Positions 34,551-47,256 of a DNA stretch of 64,000 nt are shown here, piece after piece; position 1 is the stretch's first letter; every line of letters begins with the position of its first letter. The stretch comes from Liolophura sinensis (Eukaryota > Mollusca > Polyplacophora > Chitonida > Chitonidae). Under the pieces are notes generated by a model. The model was not told the DNA's origin. It saw only the letters and a list, made by a program, of their open reading frames with translations, and did no database searches. The stretch covers positions 20,748,955-20,812,954 of the forward strand of contig NC_088305.1 in the NCBI RefSeq assembly GCF_032854445.1, written 5' to 3'. The translations under genes and the position numbers were made by a program.

Positions 34551-37178
34551 TACATGTATGTGCAGATTTTTTTGTTTTCCATGATAGTTGTTGTTGCCCT
34601 ATCCCCCTAGCTTAAGCAGCAGCAACATACATGAACATATTACCATATTATTTCTCTGACTTTTAAGTCACTTCACATCAAACTTTTTGTTGGTTTTCTA
34701 AAGCTGACAGACCCAAACAGTGTACAATTAGTTTTACAGCCCTGGTACATAGAGCTGTTCCAACCTTCGTTGGTAGCAGAGCTGACTTTCTTGGCTGTCA
34801 GTTTAGTAATTAACTATTTAGAGAGACATGTTTCTGGAGCTCTGAGCACATTGACATGACCTGTTTTCTGACGCCTGGGTCACTTTTCTGACATCTCAAT
34901 CCATGGGTACTCCATGCAGTGGCACTGTGCTGCTCCAAATGACATGGTTACTTTCTTCTGTTCTACTTTTATCTATGCATGTATCGGTCCATGAACCTAA
35001 TGATGTCAAACTGAAGTGAAACCTTTTTGAGATAATGCTTCAGACATCAAATACGTGTAGAAGAAACCTCATTTGGCTTATGTTCGCTTCAAACTGTTGT
35101 GATACATTTGGTATTCTTGAGCAGCAATGCTGCATTACTTCCTGGAATATGGTCTTTTTTTCTAGTCTAGCATGCAGATGAAGCTGTGGCATTCCTGTTG
35201 GGCATTATATGCCCTTTTCCAGATAGCCCACCACAAAGCTTATATATTTTGATCATCAGTTTAAGTTTCATAATTTCAGAATTTTATCAGAGTGTCTTCA
35301 ACCAAAATAACCAGGACGTCCTTTCCTGTAATGGACTCTTCCACAGACCCAAGTTGACAAGAATCAGACAGAAACTATGTGAAGTTTTACATGGTTTTTT
35401 TAACTTTTTGGATTGTTTAGTCTTTTGAAAATGATTTTTTCTTAAATAAATGTTTCTCGCAGTTTGAATGGGATGCAGTGCTCTCCTTGGAGTGTACTTG
35501 TGGATGGGTGGATTGTGGGATCATCTGTTGTCCAAAGTATCAATTAAAAACAAAAACTACTTTATATACAGTATTTGGACTATACTTTTGTTGCTTACTA
35601 AGTTAATCTTTGCCTGATTCTGATATTTAGTTGAACTTAAAGAGATGTTTTAAGGTTTGCTTTTAGCGTAGGATGGTTCTCATAGATCCTGCTTGAAAAA
35701 ATGAGTTCAGCACAAAAAGCGTTATTTTATATATAAAAAATGTACAGCATAGAGAGTAAAACCAGAGCAGTGATAACAGTGTTGCAAATGGTCACACATA
35801 TTTCCGTGAAATTCAGCCTCTCGTCAACTTTCCTCAGTCATGGTTTCACTCCGCCTAAAAGTAGCAGAACAAAAAGCCTCTTTAGTACCATGGATTAAGC
35901 AGAACCAGGTAAAAACATGCAATGTTAGAATTTGTTAAAGGTCACTGGTCTAGAATTATTGTCATTTTTGGGACTAAGTTTTTTTAGGTCACACACAGTA
36001 ACCCTGAGATCTGTAATGATCCTATAGGATCAGACTGACACAACACATGCACTGTGTAAAGTGGTTGCAAGTTATTACAGAGTTTACCACCACCACCAAT
36101 AGTGTTATTCCTTCCCCATCTACTAGATGCTGCTGGTGCTGCTGCCCAGGGCTCATTTACAACCATCAGGAAGTGTGTTGATAAGATAGACAGTTGTTCA
36201 CTAAATTTAGCCTAAACTCAATTTGCCAGAACCTAGATTTTCATTGGCAGAGGTGTTTGTGAAAGCTGATAGGGCTGGCTTACTTAAGGATGGGTTTGAT
36301 CTTTCTGGCTGTAGTCAGATGCTGTTAACCTGAGGGGAACCTAACCTTGTATATCCACCTTTATACTTATCTACATGAACATGTAAAGTGTACACATTAA
36401 TAGGCGAGGGGGGAGGGGGAGTGGAAGGGGTTTCATACTCGGACCTTGTTCATAGAGGCTCTTCCAAAAATCTTTATAAAAACAAGTTCACGTAAGATTT
36501 TTAACATTCTTTTTTCCAATTAAAAGTTTTATGGGATCTGTCTGAAAAAAATTATTATTGAAACTGAACATAATTTTCTTTTTTTAAGATTGTTCATGGG
36601 TGTAGAATGAAAAACAAACTGGCAAACTGATTGCATGGTCAGATTTACAGAACACATTATCCCACAGCTATTAAATTGCATAACTGTCAGCTCCTGGGGA
36701 AATCTGTGTAAGCTTACAGCAACACATGTTTCCATTACGACAAAGGTCTTTTAGAAAACAACGTCTCCATGTCGTTGATGCATTACAGATGTACATGGAG
36801 ATAAGAGGGGTTTGGTTTTGCGTTATGATAAACTGAATGGCATCATTCAGTTGTACGTGACAGGATTCAAAATGAAGAGTGCATTACGATTCACATGTGC
36901 ACTCGCAGAGTATTTTTTAAAATTTAATCCCTGTCGGGGTGCAACTCACCTTGCCATAAGCTATACACCTGTATTGGCCAATGAGGCTGCATGTTCAGAC
37001 CGAGACCCTGAAGATTTTTAGAGTTTCCTCCTGCAGCTGGTGAGGTGTTGTGGTTTCCTCAAAATTTACTTGGTTTCCTCTACGCATAAACCTGAGTTCT
37101 GTTGCACAAGGGATGTGTTCTTGGTTGCTGTGTGAATATAACTGAAATCCGATTTAAACGTAGGAAATAGTTAATGTA

Positions 37179-37385
37179 CCCTAATTCTTCCCTAACCACT
37201 GTGACCAATTTTTGAAAACATTCTTAAAAAACTAAAGGGTGTACAGAAATAATATGTGCAGCTTAATGAAGCTTGCATCTTGAGTGACACAAACAAAGCA
37301 TTTTAGCATCATTTTCATAATAATTGTATGCGTAAATGTCTCTGAAAAAAGTGCTTTAGTGGTTGAAAACGATGAAGATTTACAG
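37179..37385 (-). mobile_element. MITE family B copy, TA-flanked
   Basis: 207 bp between TA (37177-37178) and TA (37386-37387). The ends are CCCTAATTCTTCCCTAACC and GATGAAGATTTACAG, nearly the same termini as family A, but the interior (on the minus strand, CAATTATTATGAAAATG, TTTGTGTCACTCAAGATGCA) is family B. It lies 310 bp before exon C. Confidence 0.75.
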
Positions 37386-37695
37386 TACATGTGTTTTGGC
37401 GGCTTACATGTAGTTCAATTAAATGGCTGAAGAGTATTTGGCCCCTTAATTATTTAATAAAATGCCTAAAATGAACAGACTGAAATTTTAAAAATGTATT
37501 CAGTTGTTAACAACGCCTTGTTTAAAAGAACTTCTCGTTTAGCATCGATATTATGCATGTATGTTTCAACATAAACTTGCTTTGAACCCAAATAATGACA
37601 TCCAAAAGTTGTACGCATTAAGATGTTCTATTTCGTCCTTGTTGAGTTAGTAAATTGTTAAGGAGTCCTGACGTTTTACCCTCCTCTTTTGGCAG

Positions 37696-37882
37696 GTCGT
37701 CGAGTCAAGCGCACCAAGCTGAGCAGCTTGGAGCCTATGGACACAATCTTTGTGAAGCACGTCAAAGAATCGGGTCCTGCTCATCTGGCTGGTCTTAACA
37801 CTGGAGATCGTATCGTGTCCGTCAACGGAGAAAGCGTCACTGGCAAAACTTACTCCCAAGTCATCGCTCTTATACAGTCAAG
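37696..37882 (+). CDS. ARHGAP21: ARHGAP21/23 exon C: core of PDZ domain
   Basis: Acceptor cttttggcag, donor gtgagg; enters in phase 1 and leaves in phase 2. Residues 61-122 begin with basic GRRVKRTK, then [18 protein letters not shown] (72-89), [17 protein letters not shown] (92-108, the PDZ strand/turn with GDRI and VNG) and [13 protein letters not shown] (110-122, helix B). The helix-B1 position that is His in class I PDZ domains is Tyr (113) here, as in vertebrate ARHGAP21, so ligand preference may not be the classical class I type (inference). High similarity to the family makes this the most secure exon. Confidence 0.96.
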
Positions 37883-38087
37883 GTGAGGTTATAAACAGAA
37901 CGTGTTCCTTGTGAACAGATTGTCGTTCCTTTGGCAGATGGTTATTCTTGAAATTTGAAGACATTGACAGTTATCTACCAGGTTAGGACAGGGTGGGTTT
38001 AATATTACCGAGTATTTTTTAGACTTAAACATTCTTCATTGAACAAGTTACTCACAGTGCCTGATTCTGGGCGCTCTGTTTATGATA

Positions 38088-38357
38088 GGGGCCTCCATGG
38101 CTCATTTGGTTAGCGCGCTAGCGCAGTGTAATGACCCAGAAGCCTCTCACCAATGCGGTCGCTGTGAGTTCAAGTCCAGCTCATGCTGGCTTCCTCTCCG
38201 GCCGTAAGTGGGAAAGTCCGCCAGCAACCTGCGGATGGTCGTTGGTTTTCCGGGAGTTCTGTCGGGTTTCCTCCCACCATAATGCTGGCCGCCGTTGTAT
38301 AAGTGAAATATTCTTGAGTACGGAGTAAAACACCAATCAAATAAATAAATAAATCCA
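38088..38357 (+). mobile_element. SINE family 1, full length
   Basis: A good reference copy: GGGGCCTCCATGGCTCATTT head, GTTAGCGCGCTAGCGCAG, B box GAGTTCAAGTCCAGC, body CGCCAGCAACCTGCGGATGG, GGTTTCCTCCCACCATAATG, 3' GTAAAACACCAATCAAATAA. Flanks TTTATGATA (38079-38087) and TTTATGTTA (38358-38366) form a 9-bp duplication with one mismatch. Pol III A and B boxes could drive transcription from its 5' end. Confidence 0.92.
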
Positions 38358-39245
38358 TTTATGTTATGAGTATTTTTTAAACAGATATGTGTAGGATGTC
38401 CTAGTAGAAAAATGTAAGTTTCACAGCCAAAAGTGATATTTTATGTACATGTATTGTATTAAGGTTACTGTTAAAGTTACACTGATGTGGCACACGTGGT
38501 AGAAATATGGATTTTTGACAGAAAAAGATTAGCGCAGTTTAATGAATATATATTCAAGCCAGATCATTGTGGTCAAACTTAACTGGGTAAGGTGAACTGG
38601 TGGAAAAGTATAAGAATTTAAGAAGAATCAAATTTCGTGACCTCAGATAGGGGAAGAGTGCATAAACTTGGTGAAAGAGTGACCTGGTACATTGCTTTAC
38701 TGTAAGGTTATGGTGTATGCAATCTCAGTGGTATGACCTTTCTGAACACTTGAACTGATGGGATAGCTTATAGGAACACGTCAGTTTACAACATTGCACT
38801 AAACATTTAAGGCTGGGGGACTTGGTTGGCTACCCCAGTTGTTTTCTCCTGACCCAATCAAAATAGCTGGAGTTGTTTATGAGAGCTTCATGGAGCTCCC
38901 TAGCCAATCAGAAGAACTGGAGTTGTGTATCAGAAATAGTTCAAAAGTGAGTTGTTTGATTCGCTTTGTTGACAGACAAAACAGTGACAAAGTACGGTGA
39001 TAAGATAAGGGTGCCTGTGTGGGTGGCATTAGGAATGAGGTATGGTGGAGAAGAGGGTTGAACTCTGGGAGTAGGGTGAAACATGGGCATGAGGTTGGCT
39101 TGGTGTTCCATCAGAAACTGGTCCATATCCATTTATCAGCATTACCAGAATCCTGTGGAATTTTTGTGCATATATGTGTACTTTTTAGTTGGTTTATGTT
39201 TATGTACTTTTTTCAATGGCATTTTGTACATTTGATTTATCTGGT

Positions 39246-39505
39246 CCAGGAACCTCTTGGCTCAGTTGGTTAGCACACTAGCACAGTGTAATGATCCAGA
39301 AGCCTCTCAAAAATGTGATCAGTGTGAGTTCAAGTCCAGCTCATGCTGGCTTCCTCTCTGTCCGTACGTGAGAAGGTCAGCCAGCATCCTGCGGAGGGTC
39401 GTGGGTTTCCCCCAGGCACTGCCCGGTTTCCTCCCACCATATTGAGTAAAAGTGAAATATTCTTAAGTACGGTGTAAAACACCAATCAAGTAAATAAATA
39501 AATAC
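39246..39505 (+). mobile_element. SINE family 1, full length
   Basis: Head AGGAACCTCTTGGCTCAGTT, B box GAGTTCAAGTCCAGC, body and tail in order, with a small deletion before the 3' AAGTGAAATATTCTTAAGTA segment. TGATTT occurs in both flanks, a weak duplication candidate. Confidence 0.88.
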
Positions 39506-39789
39506 CTGATTTGTGCAATCACGATGTACCATACAACATTACACTCCCCAGCTCTCATTGTTTTCTTGGTGACAGTGAGCATTCAACATGACTCATATGT
39601 TCATTTGAGCTGTCTAACCTTTCAAGACTATACTTGCCTTCCTGCAGTGTGAAGTGCAATCCAGAGATGTAAACGTTTACTAGTAACTTGTCAGAGGTTG
39701 ATTGATTGCTCCTATTTTTGTCCATCCATAAAACTGGATGTCACCAATATTAGGGAAAAAGTCTTAAGCATGGTGTTTATAAACAACCA

Positions 39790-40062
39790 GGGACCTCCCT
39801 GGCTCAGTTGGTTAGCGCACTAGCGCAGCATAATGACCCAGGAGCTTCTCACCAATGCAGTTGCTGTGAGTTCAAGTCCAGCCTGTGCTGGCTTCCTCTC
39901 TGGCCGAACGTGGGAAGGCCTGCACCAACCTGCGGATGGTGGTGGGTTTCCCTTGGGCTCTGCCTGGTTTCCACTCACCATAATGCTGGCCCCTGTCATA
40001 AAAGTGAAATATTCTTGAGTACGGCGTAAAACACCAATCAAATAAATAAATAAATAAATAAA
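39790..40062 (+). mobile_element. SINE family 1, full length, perfect 12-bp target duplication
   Basis: GGGACCTCCCTGGCTCAGTT head through a (AAAT)n tail. TATAAACAACCA lies at 39778-39789 and 40063-40074, flanking the element exactly. The perfect duplication and intact promoter boxes suggest one of the younger copies here. Confidence 0.94.
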
Positions 40063-41216
40063 TATAAACAACCATCAGATACATAAATAAATAAATAAAT
40101 TTACAACTTGGTGGGCAAAAAGTAGATATGAAATTGACCACCCTGTTGTTTGTAGAAAGGTGCGGTGTATTTCCAGCCGTTTATGGAAATGGCTGCGTAT
40201 CGGTTGTGTGACTGAACCTAGTACACACTGAGGATGAAGGTGCAGGCACATGATTACATTGCTCTTAACCAGTGTGTTATCTAGACAAAATATTTGTGGA
40301 TGAAGACTCCGGTGTGGGCAGAATATAAACAAGTGTTTTTTTTTTTTTGCTGAACTTCAGATTCATGCCTTGGTGTAAACGAGAACTAAGGGTGTATTTA
40401 CAGGTGCGTCACACTTTGCCATTAAAGGCTGGCAATTGCCTAACAAAGTCTTTATTTTCTCAAGGCAGCTGTGTGTTTATGTTATTCTCTCCTTGGGTTT
40501 ACCTCACGGTGTAAAAGTAGTACTGTGTGATGAAAGCTTTCTTCTTGCTCATATATGTGTTTTAATTCCGCGGCTTTTCATAATGTGGAAAAATAAGTGG
40601 TTCTTTGCCAATAATGACTTCTTCAGATTTTGAAATTTCGACGCACTGAGTTCATAAACAGGGTTTCAGTTCACAAGAAAAAAAAATTTCCCAAGAAAAT
40701 ATTTCTTTTCAAGCAGTGAGTATAAAGGTTATGAAGTGTTGGAGGGCTTACTGTGAGTAGTGCTGGCACATCTGTGTGTAATATAAAACTAGAGAGAGCC
40801 ACAAGGCTGTGGGTTATTACTCCAATGATGTAATAATCAACAATACCCCGGGTTCCTCACTCTATCAATAAACAGCCAGCTGCACAAAGATTTATCTCCC
40901 TTCAGAAGAAGTCTCTTCTGCAGCTGTGGATCATGACACCTCTGCGTGTGTATATGATGATCTTTTGGAGACCTGGGTTTGAAGAAGCTGTGTGTATAAA
41001 ACGTGGCACTATTTGAGAAGGTATGCTTATGCGTAGTCCAGTTTTTGTTTGGAAATAAGCAAGTTCTTTAGGGGACAAAGAGTGACCTCTTTGACCTCTC
41101 AATAAACTTGCTTTAGTGATGCAGCATCTTAAGTTAGATAATTTTATATTTGAAAAATTGCATTCAGAAGACACAGTTATGATGTAATCAGTAATAGTTT
41201 ACATTAGTGTAAAAAT

Positions 41217-41243
41217 CCCCCCCCCCCCAAAAAAAAAAAAAAA
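41217..41243. repeat. Poly-C/poly-A junction
   Basis: About 12 C followed by about 15 A, then A/G-rich sequence; could be a decayed retroelement tail or simple slippage. Confidence 0.9.
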
Positions 41244-43036
41244 GAAAGAAAAAAAGGACAGCTAAAATTTGTGGTAACCGAATGTAAGTTCCAGTGTACC
41301 CTGATGTTTTTGTTTGGTACCTGGTGAAGGGTAATGGTTTATTTGCAGTACTTAGAACAAGAGTTAAATCATATCTTGTTATAATTAACATCCAAGTGTA
41401 ACAAATCAGTTCATGATATTGGATTAAAGAAAAAAATAACTCATTGCAAATGAAATCCACATCCTATATCCCCCTACACACACTTACCCTCTGCCTCCCT
41501 TACCACCTCAACCCTCAAAAAATGAAAAGGTGATTGAAGAAAATTATAATAAGAATTATAGGGAAAAAAGGGAGATAAAACAAAGAAAAGTCACATGATT
41601 TTACAAGCAGTTTAGTTGTGTTTCATTGGTCTGTGGTGCACAGTGTACTTGATCATGGTGTACCCACCTTACCCACCTTCCTCATCTGTCTCTCGTCTTG
41701 TCTCCCAGCTGCGTCATATGCTCCTCATTATATACCTATATCAGGATGAGGCCTGGGTCTTGTGTAAAAGTAAATAAATAGAAGAGGCGATTGTGACTGA
41801 TTTTGGCCAGATCAGGTGTTGATTGCAGACACCTGCTTTGTTTGAGAGATTGAGAGAGAGAGAGAGAGATATCTGAATACACATAGGAAAAGTTATGTGT
41901 TGGAAATTTGAGTGGTGAATTTGTGGATAGGATTCTGAAAGTTAAAAGTGGAATTGTAAATCTGAGTCCAAAAATTGAAGGGTGGGAGTAGGGTGGTATT
42001 TGTTTGTGTGTGGGTACGTTGAAGAATGTCCAAATAACTCAGGAATTTATGGTTACCAAGATTATATAGAGTGTGGGGAAAAATTACATGTATTTTCTTT
42101 AATGGAATATTGTCTTTTGGAATATAGTGTTCGGTTTCTGGTGATTTAGAAATACATGTCATTCCCAAAATGGAATAAGTTCATTGTGTTACAAGTAAGT
42201 AGCATCTAAAATCTGTTACATCGGTTTGAGAAACTACATATTTCAGTGTATCATTCAGTAGCATGGTACTGGCAGTCAAGGGTAACAATGATATCCACAC
42301 TTAAGCCCAGTGGGTTATTGTATAGAGCTATTTTGTTAAAGTAGTAAAGGATATGGCCACTTGAGAATGATGGTGAAATTCTGACTGCATATGGCGAAGC
42401 TGCGAAACCCCCTCAGTGATTTGATAGGCTACCCTGTTAAGGGATTGGAAGTTGGCTGAGGAGTGCTTTTTCTTTCATAGGGGAATATAGACGTGCATGT
42501 CAGATCAGTTTCTTTTTTTTTTTTTCTCAATCAGAATGTCATTATTTTATAGGCATAGTAAACTTAAAACTTATTATATTGGAACCAGGTACACATATAC
42601 ATACATTTACACATATGTTGTATGACAAAATTTTAGCTGATGTCTTTGATGGGTCTGCTTACCACTTTTATTTGCAGACAATAAAGTAGTTTGTTTTCAT
42701 AGATTAAATTAACCATGTTAAAAGTGTGACAAATGTATAATTTTCACTAAAAAGTGCGTGCATGTATATTAAAACTTTTTGTACTGGGGCCTGTTTCACG
42801 TAAATGTACTTGTATGACACTATAATTGACCTCTTTGACCTGACCAAACTTTTTTTAAATTTACACCAGTAGTTATATTTGGTTTAAAATTAATGAAATT
42901 AAGAGTTTTGTAAAAGAAGCAGTTTCAGTAAAAACTACTGCACACATTAATATTGAGGAAAGCTTTTTTATAGATTAGGAAACTCAGCTGCACAGATTTT
43001 AACATGTACATGGATTTTGGTAATATATCTCTGGAA

Positions 43037-43078
43037 GGCGAAGGGAGGTGGGAGGGGAGGGCAAAGGGAAGGGGGGGA
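43037..43078 (+). repeat. G-rich tract
   Basis: Several runs of three to seven G within 42 bp, meeting the pattern expected for a G-quadruplex on the + strand. Confidence 0.75.
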
Positions 43079-43340
43079 TTTAAATGTCAAGTGTGCTGTA
43101 TGGTAACTATCACCAGTGGTGTCCATCCCTGACACTTGACCAGCCCCTTAAGGTCATGGTCCAGGCTGACCAGTCCTACAAACTCCTCATCAAGAGGACT
43201 GTATGAGATCCTGGTCTATAATTCCCTACTCTGGAGGCTCTTCTGAGCGGTGCCATGTGCTCGGCTCCAATCAACACCAGGAGCCATTTTCATCTTGGTT
43301 TTGCCAGATATTTGGTGACATACAAAGGGAAAAGACAAAG

Positions 43341-43566
43341 TTGGGAGACCTGGGATCAGAACAGGGTGGGGTCATACCAAAGATTTTGAAAATGGTGCTT
43401 GTTGCTGCCTTGCTTGGTGCTCAGCACTGAGAGGTTAGGGTATAGTACTTCAGTGGCTACAGCCTTTCAGTGTCTTGGGCTCGACTTCCCACATGAAGAC
43501 ACTTGCTGTCATCTTATGACTGAAAACATTGTAAAGTACAACCTAAAAACCAAAAGCAAACATATA
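43341..43566 (+). mobile_element. SINE family 2a, 5'-truncated
   Basis: Starts in the B-box region (TTGGGAGACCTGGGATCAGA), continues GGGGTCATACCAAA, ATGGTGCTTGTTGCTGCCTT, GCTCAGCACTGAGAGG, and ends in the shared ATGACTGAAAACATTGTAAA...AACCTAAAAACC module. No A box. Confidence 0.65.
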
Positions 43567-44196
43567 TACATAAAGGGGAAAAAGAAGGCAATATTGTTTC
43601 TCCTTCACACATTTGGTTTTATTGTTTTTTTAATTGGGACCTACAGCCTTGGTGGCAATAAGAAGTTGACAGTGCTTTTCGTGTAGTGTTACATGAAGTT
43701 TGATGGAGACCACTCGCCGTTTACCAATATGACTTATGTCACATGTGGAAAAGTTTGACAGTTTAACTTACCAAAGGTTGGTGGTTTACTCATGGCACTC
43801 TGATCAGGCAATACGGTACTATCGGATTTTTGACCTGCTCTTAACTTTAAGCATGAGCCATTTTTTACTTAACTAGAAGCCTGATTGCAAGACGTAAGAA
43901 ATTAGCGCCTTGCTGGTACATGTATGTGTTATGGGGTTGATGGTTTACAAAGTTGACTCTGTAGGTGTGTAAATGGTTAACTTTGGCACATGGAAGATAG
44001 GGTGTGGGTTTAAGTGTGGGAGGGGATAAATTACTGGAGATGTTGTTGTTGGCAGGGAAAAGTATATGTATGATGTGCACACTAGTCTACATGATGAAAC
44101 ACAGAATCCCTTAAAGTAAGGCATGGGGATGGAACCCGCACTGGTCTGAAAGGGGGAGGGTTATGCAAACTGCTCGGGTAGGTAAGGACAAAGATA

Positions 44197-44408
44197 ATTT
44201 ATTTGATTGGTGTTTTACGCCGTATTTAAGAATAGTTCACATATGCTACAGCGGCAAACATGATGGTGTGAGGAGAGAGCAGGATTAAGTCACAGCCAAC
44301 TCAGGTTGCCATCACATGTACGGCCAGAGAGGAAGCAAGCATGAGCTGGACTTGAACTCACAGCAGCCACATTGGTGTGAGGCTCCTGGGTCATTACTTA
44401 CTAACCAC
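44197..44408 (-). mobile_element. SINE family 1, diverged
   Basis: Tail, GTGTTTTACGCCGTATTTAA, a diverged body, then GAGCTGGACTTGAACTCACA and TGAGGCTCCTGGGTCATTAC (all + strand text of a minus-strand copy). Probable duplication GGTAAGGACAA (from 44181) / GGTAAGGCAA (44411-44420). The head is lost. Confidence 0.8.
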
Positions 44409-45004
44409 CTGGTAAGGCAACTTTAGAACCTTGCATATACTGCATTGAAAACCAGTTCGACACCTTGCTTACATGTACTTCATCTCGAAATGTGTTATGA
44501 ATAATTCTTTCTACAGCTAATATACATGCTTTAGCCAGTCCAACGGTTAAGGTATGTAAATGTAAAATTAAATAAACTGAGGAGACATGTGTAGCTGCTT
44601 TGATAGTTACATACAAACATGTCATCCAGCTGCTAGCCAGGGCTTTATATGAGCTGTTTGGATTGCCAGTAATTATAGGCCTGGTAACTCTGGGGAGTTT
44701 ACAGAAAGGTGAAAGATGAAACAAAAGGTTATTTATATAAAAGTCAACACATGCGTTTGTGGTTTGAAATGTTTTCAGGTTTGTTTGGAGGGTATGATGA
44801 TATCTTACTTGGAAAATGTGAGATTCAGTACCAAAAGTAAGATTTTAGTACTTATTTGCCTCTGTAAGAACAGGCAAATATTGCAGATATATTGTAACCA
44901 GACCCAGTGTATTGATTGTTACTACTTCATTATTCTAGAAGATATAGATGTAGATGCAGGCACTTTGACAACAGCATAGTAATTACCAGTGTAGAGGGAA
45001 ATGG

Positions 45005-45017
45005 AGGGGGGGGGGGG
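45005..45017. repeat. Poly-G tract
   Basis: About a dozen G; the first of several G-rich runs between 45.0 and 45.75 kb. Confidence 0.9.
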
Positions 45018-45729
45018 CAACGGTAGTTTGTTAAAAATGTGTCAAAGATTCCCTGTCTGGAGCGGGGATTACAGCAACACCGTATGTGTTGTACAAACTT
45101 AAAATGACAATTTTTTTGTTACATGTACAAGGTTAGTCAGTAATGTTGGATGGTCCCCCACACATTTCAACATACATGTAAGAGCAAGTCAAATCAGTAT
45201 AGGATGGTGCATTTGTACCATCTGAAAGGCCAAGATGAATAATGAATTCCTGTGTTTCCCCCCTTTTCTCTTTTCTCCCTCTGTTAGTTATATGTGTATA
45301 TCTGCGTCTGTAGGGCATGGCTGGGGTAGGGTGCACTCAGGGTAACATAACATTCTGGGAAGGGCAGGAAAAACAGTAAAGGACTACAGTGCCCATCTGG
45401 GAGTCATTGCTTCTTTAGGACTGTTACAAGTGGTTTGTGTTGTATTGGGAGGACTGACTGAGAAAGGTAAGATGGTGCAGGGGGTAGGGAGTTAGTCAGC
45501 AGGGGAGGGGGGCAATGTAGACTTCAGTACATACCCCCTTAGGGTAATTTTCTCTGGGAAAGATGGATTTCTGTAAAGGGGGGGGGAGGGGTAGTGTGAC
45601 AGGTATATGTAGATGGATAGACAATAGGTTATATGTCCTCATCATAGGCCAGGGGTGAGGATTTTATAGGGGAAAGAGAATGAGTGGTATCAGAAGTAGT
45701 GTGAAGGGTGTGGGTGGGTGTGTGTGTGT

Positions 45730-45743
45730 GGGGGGGGGGGGGG
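45730..45743. repeat. Poly-G tract after (TG)n
   Basis: TGTGTGTG followed by about 14 G. Confidence 0.9.
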
Positions 45744-46982
45744 CTTTTGTCAGTGAATGTGGTTAAAAATGCTGTCAAGGTCACAGGTCTTTTGAATGTT
45801 TCATTCTTGTTCAGTACATATTGATACACTGGCTACTATTGGGGAAATCCCTGCATTTGAAGTCTGTAATCTAAGACAACAAATCCCCTAAATTGTCACA
45901 AACAGTTTCTGGGTCAGGAAACACATATACATTCACTGTAGGTAACACTCACACAAAAGACATGCATACATGTGTAGTTGAGCAAATGCCTGTTGATGAC
46001 TGTGTTATCTGCTGGAATGCTGCAGTGCAGTTTGCCTGGTTCTGGTGGTGGTGTGGGGGAGAGGAGGGGAGGGGATAGAAGGCTAAGGTTTTGTCAGTGA
46101 GGGGAGAAGATGTACACCACGGGCAGTGTGCCAGACAAGCTCTCTGGTGATCTCTCTCTCTCTCCCCCTCTGTGAAATGTCGACAACCTAGCATCCTATT
46201 TGCTCAGGGCTTCCCTTTTGGCCTTAACCCGAGGTCTGCTACTGAGCAGATCTTCGGCATCAAGGTGGGTATACAGAGAGTGGGGGCAGGTTGAATGATG
46301 TGAGACGGATAGAGAAGAAGAAAAAAAAGATACCTGTTACTCACCGCCGTTGTTTGTTGGTTTGTCGATAGTGACGTTTTTAGGTGGCTTCAGATCATCA
46401 AGGTGTTTGGCTCTCATGTGTAGTGGTGGGGTCTTGGGCGACCTAGTGGAGGGAGGGCCGCACACAGTATATAATCCAGTTCATGGATATGCATGGAGGA
46501 GCCCAACAGTTTCCTTCTCCATTAGCACATATTATCCTCTACCGTTTTTTCGAGGGGCAGATTTTATGGCGTGTGTAGATCTGTGTAGCTACATGTCAGC
46601 CTATTAAGTATGGAGATCCAAGTGTGATACAAACGGGGAATTGTGTCAGATGTAGTGTGAGATTAATCGCTACGAAGATTACGTGCACATCACGGTGGGG
46701 CCGCCAGGATTCTGTTTGGAACTGGATCAAAACTAAAGCCAGGGTAAGGTACTAAAAAGATTGTCTGATACAAGAAGTTCAGGAATCTTCTTTTCACAGG
46801 CTCCTAATATTTCTTTCTTTATTTCAAACTGTAATTCCTACAGGTGTACATGTATTTATCTGTTTGGATTCCCAGACTAAATGTTTTTCACCAAATATGT
46901 TCACCATAGCATCTCAGGTTTTTGGGGGGTTTTTTTCAAGTATGGTAAAAGAATTGGTAATTTGCATGTATATGTTATTAAA

Positions 46983-47256
46983 TTTATCTATTTATTTGAT
47001 TGGAGTTTTACGGCGTACTCAAGAATATTTCACTTATATGATGGCGACCAGCATTATGGTGGGTGGAAACCGAGCAGAGCCCGGGGGAAAACCCACAACC
47101 ATCCACAGGTTGCTGGCAGACCTTCTCTCGTGCGGCTAGAGAAGAAGCCAGCCTGAGCTGGACTTGAACTCACAGGGACCCGCATTGGTAAGAGGCTCCT
47201 GGGTCATTATGCTGCACTAGCGCGCTAACCAACTGAGCCAAGGAGGCCCCCTATAC
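46983..47256 (-). mobile_element. SINE family 1, full length, 13-bp target duplication
   Basis: Complete on the minus strand from the GGGGGCCTCCTTGGCTCAGT head to the tail. ATATGTTATTAAA occurs at 46970-46982 and 47257-47269, a perfect 13-bp duplication. It differs from the 38088 copy by scattered substitutions only. Confidence 0.93.

Larger units (their letters stand above)
27947..37695 (+). other. ARHGAP21: Intron between PDZ exons B and C (9.7 kb)
   Basis: Bounded by gtaagg and cttttggcag. It holds MITE copies (28264-28491, 29719-29938, 30661-30692, 30937-31127, 32300-32392, 34357-34550, 37179-37385), the 45-bp array (29161-29690), (TA)n at 30271-30312, a tRNA-like fragment (30849-30930), (TCAG)n at 32397-32423, a SINE (33161-33377) and the 77-bp array (33882-34350). 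The rest, including 34600-37100, shows no recognisable feature beyond a G-rich tract near 36403-36430. Confidence 0.85.

Noticed and set aside
38100-38180. tRNA gene
   Set aside because: The A and B boxes belong to a SINE head; the element continues into the SINE body and no complete cloverleaf is visible.
39820-40141. Open frames in SINE copies (also 25528, 33186, 46864)
   Set aside because: They fall within SINE bodies and recur in each copy; SINEs are non-coding.
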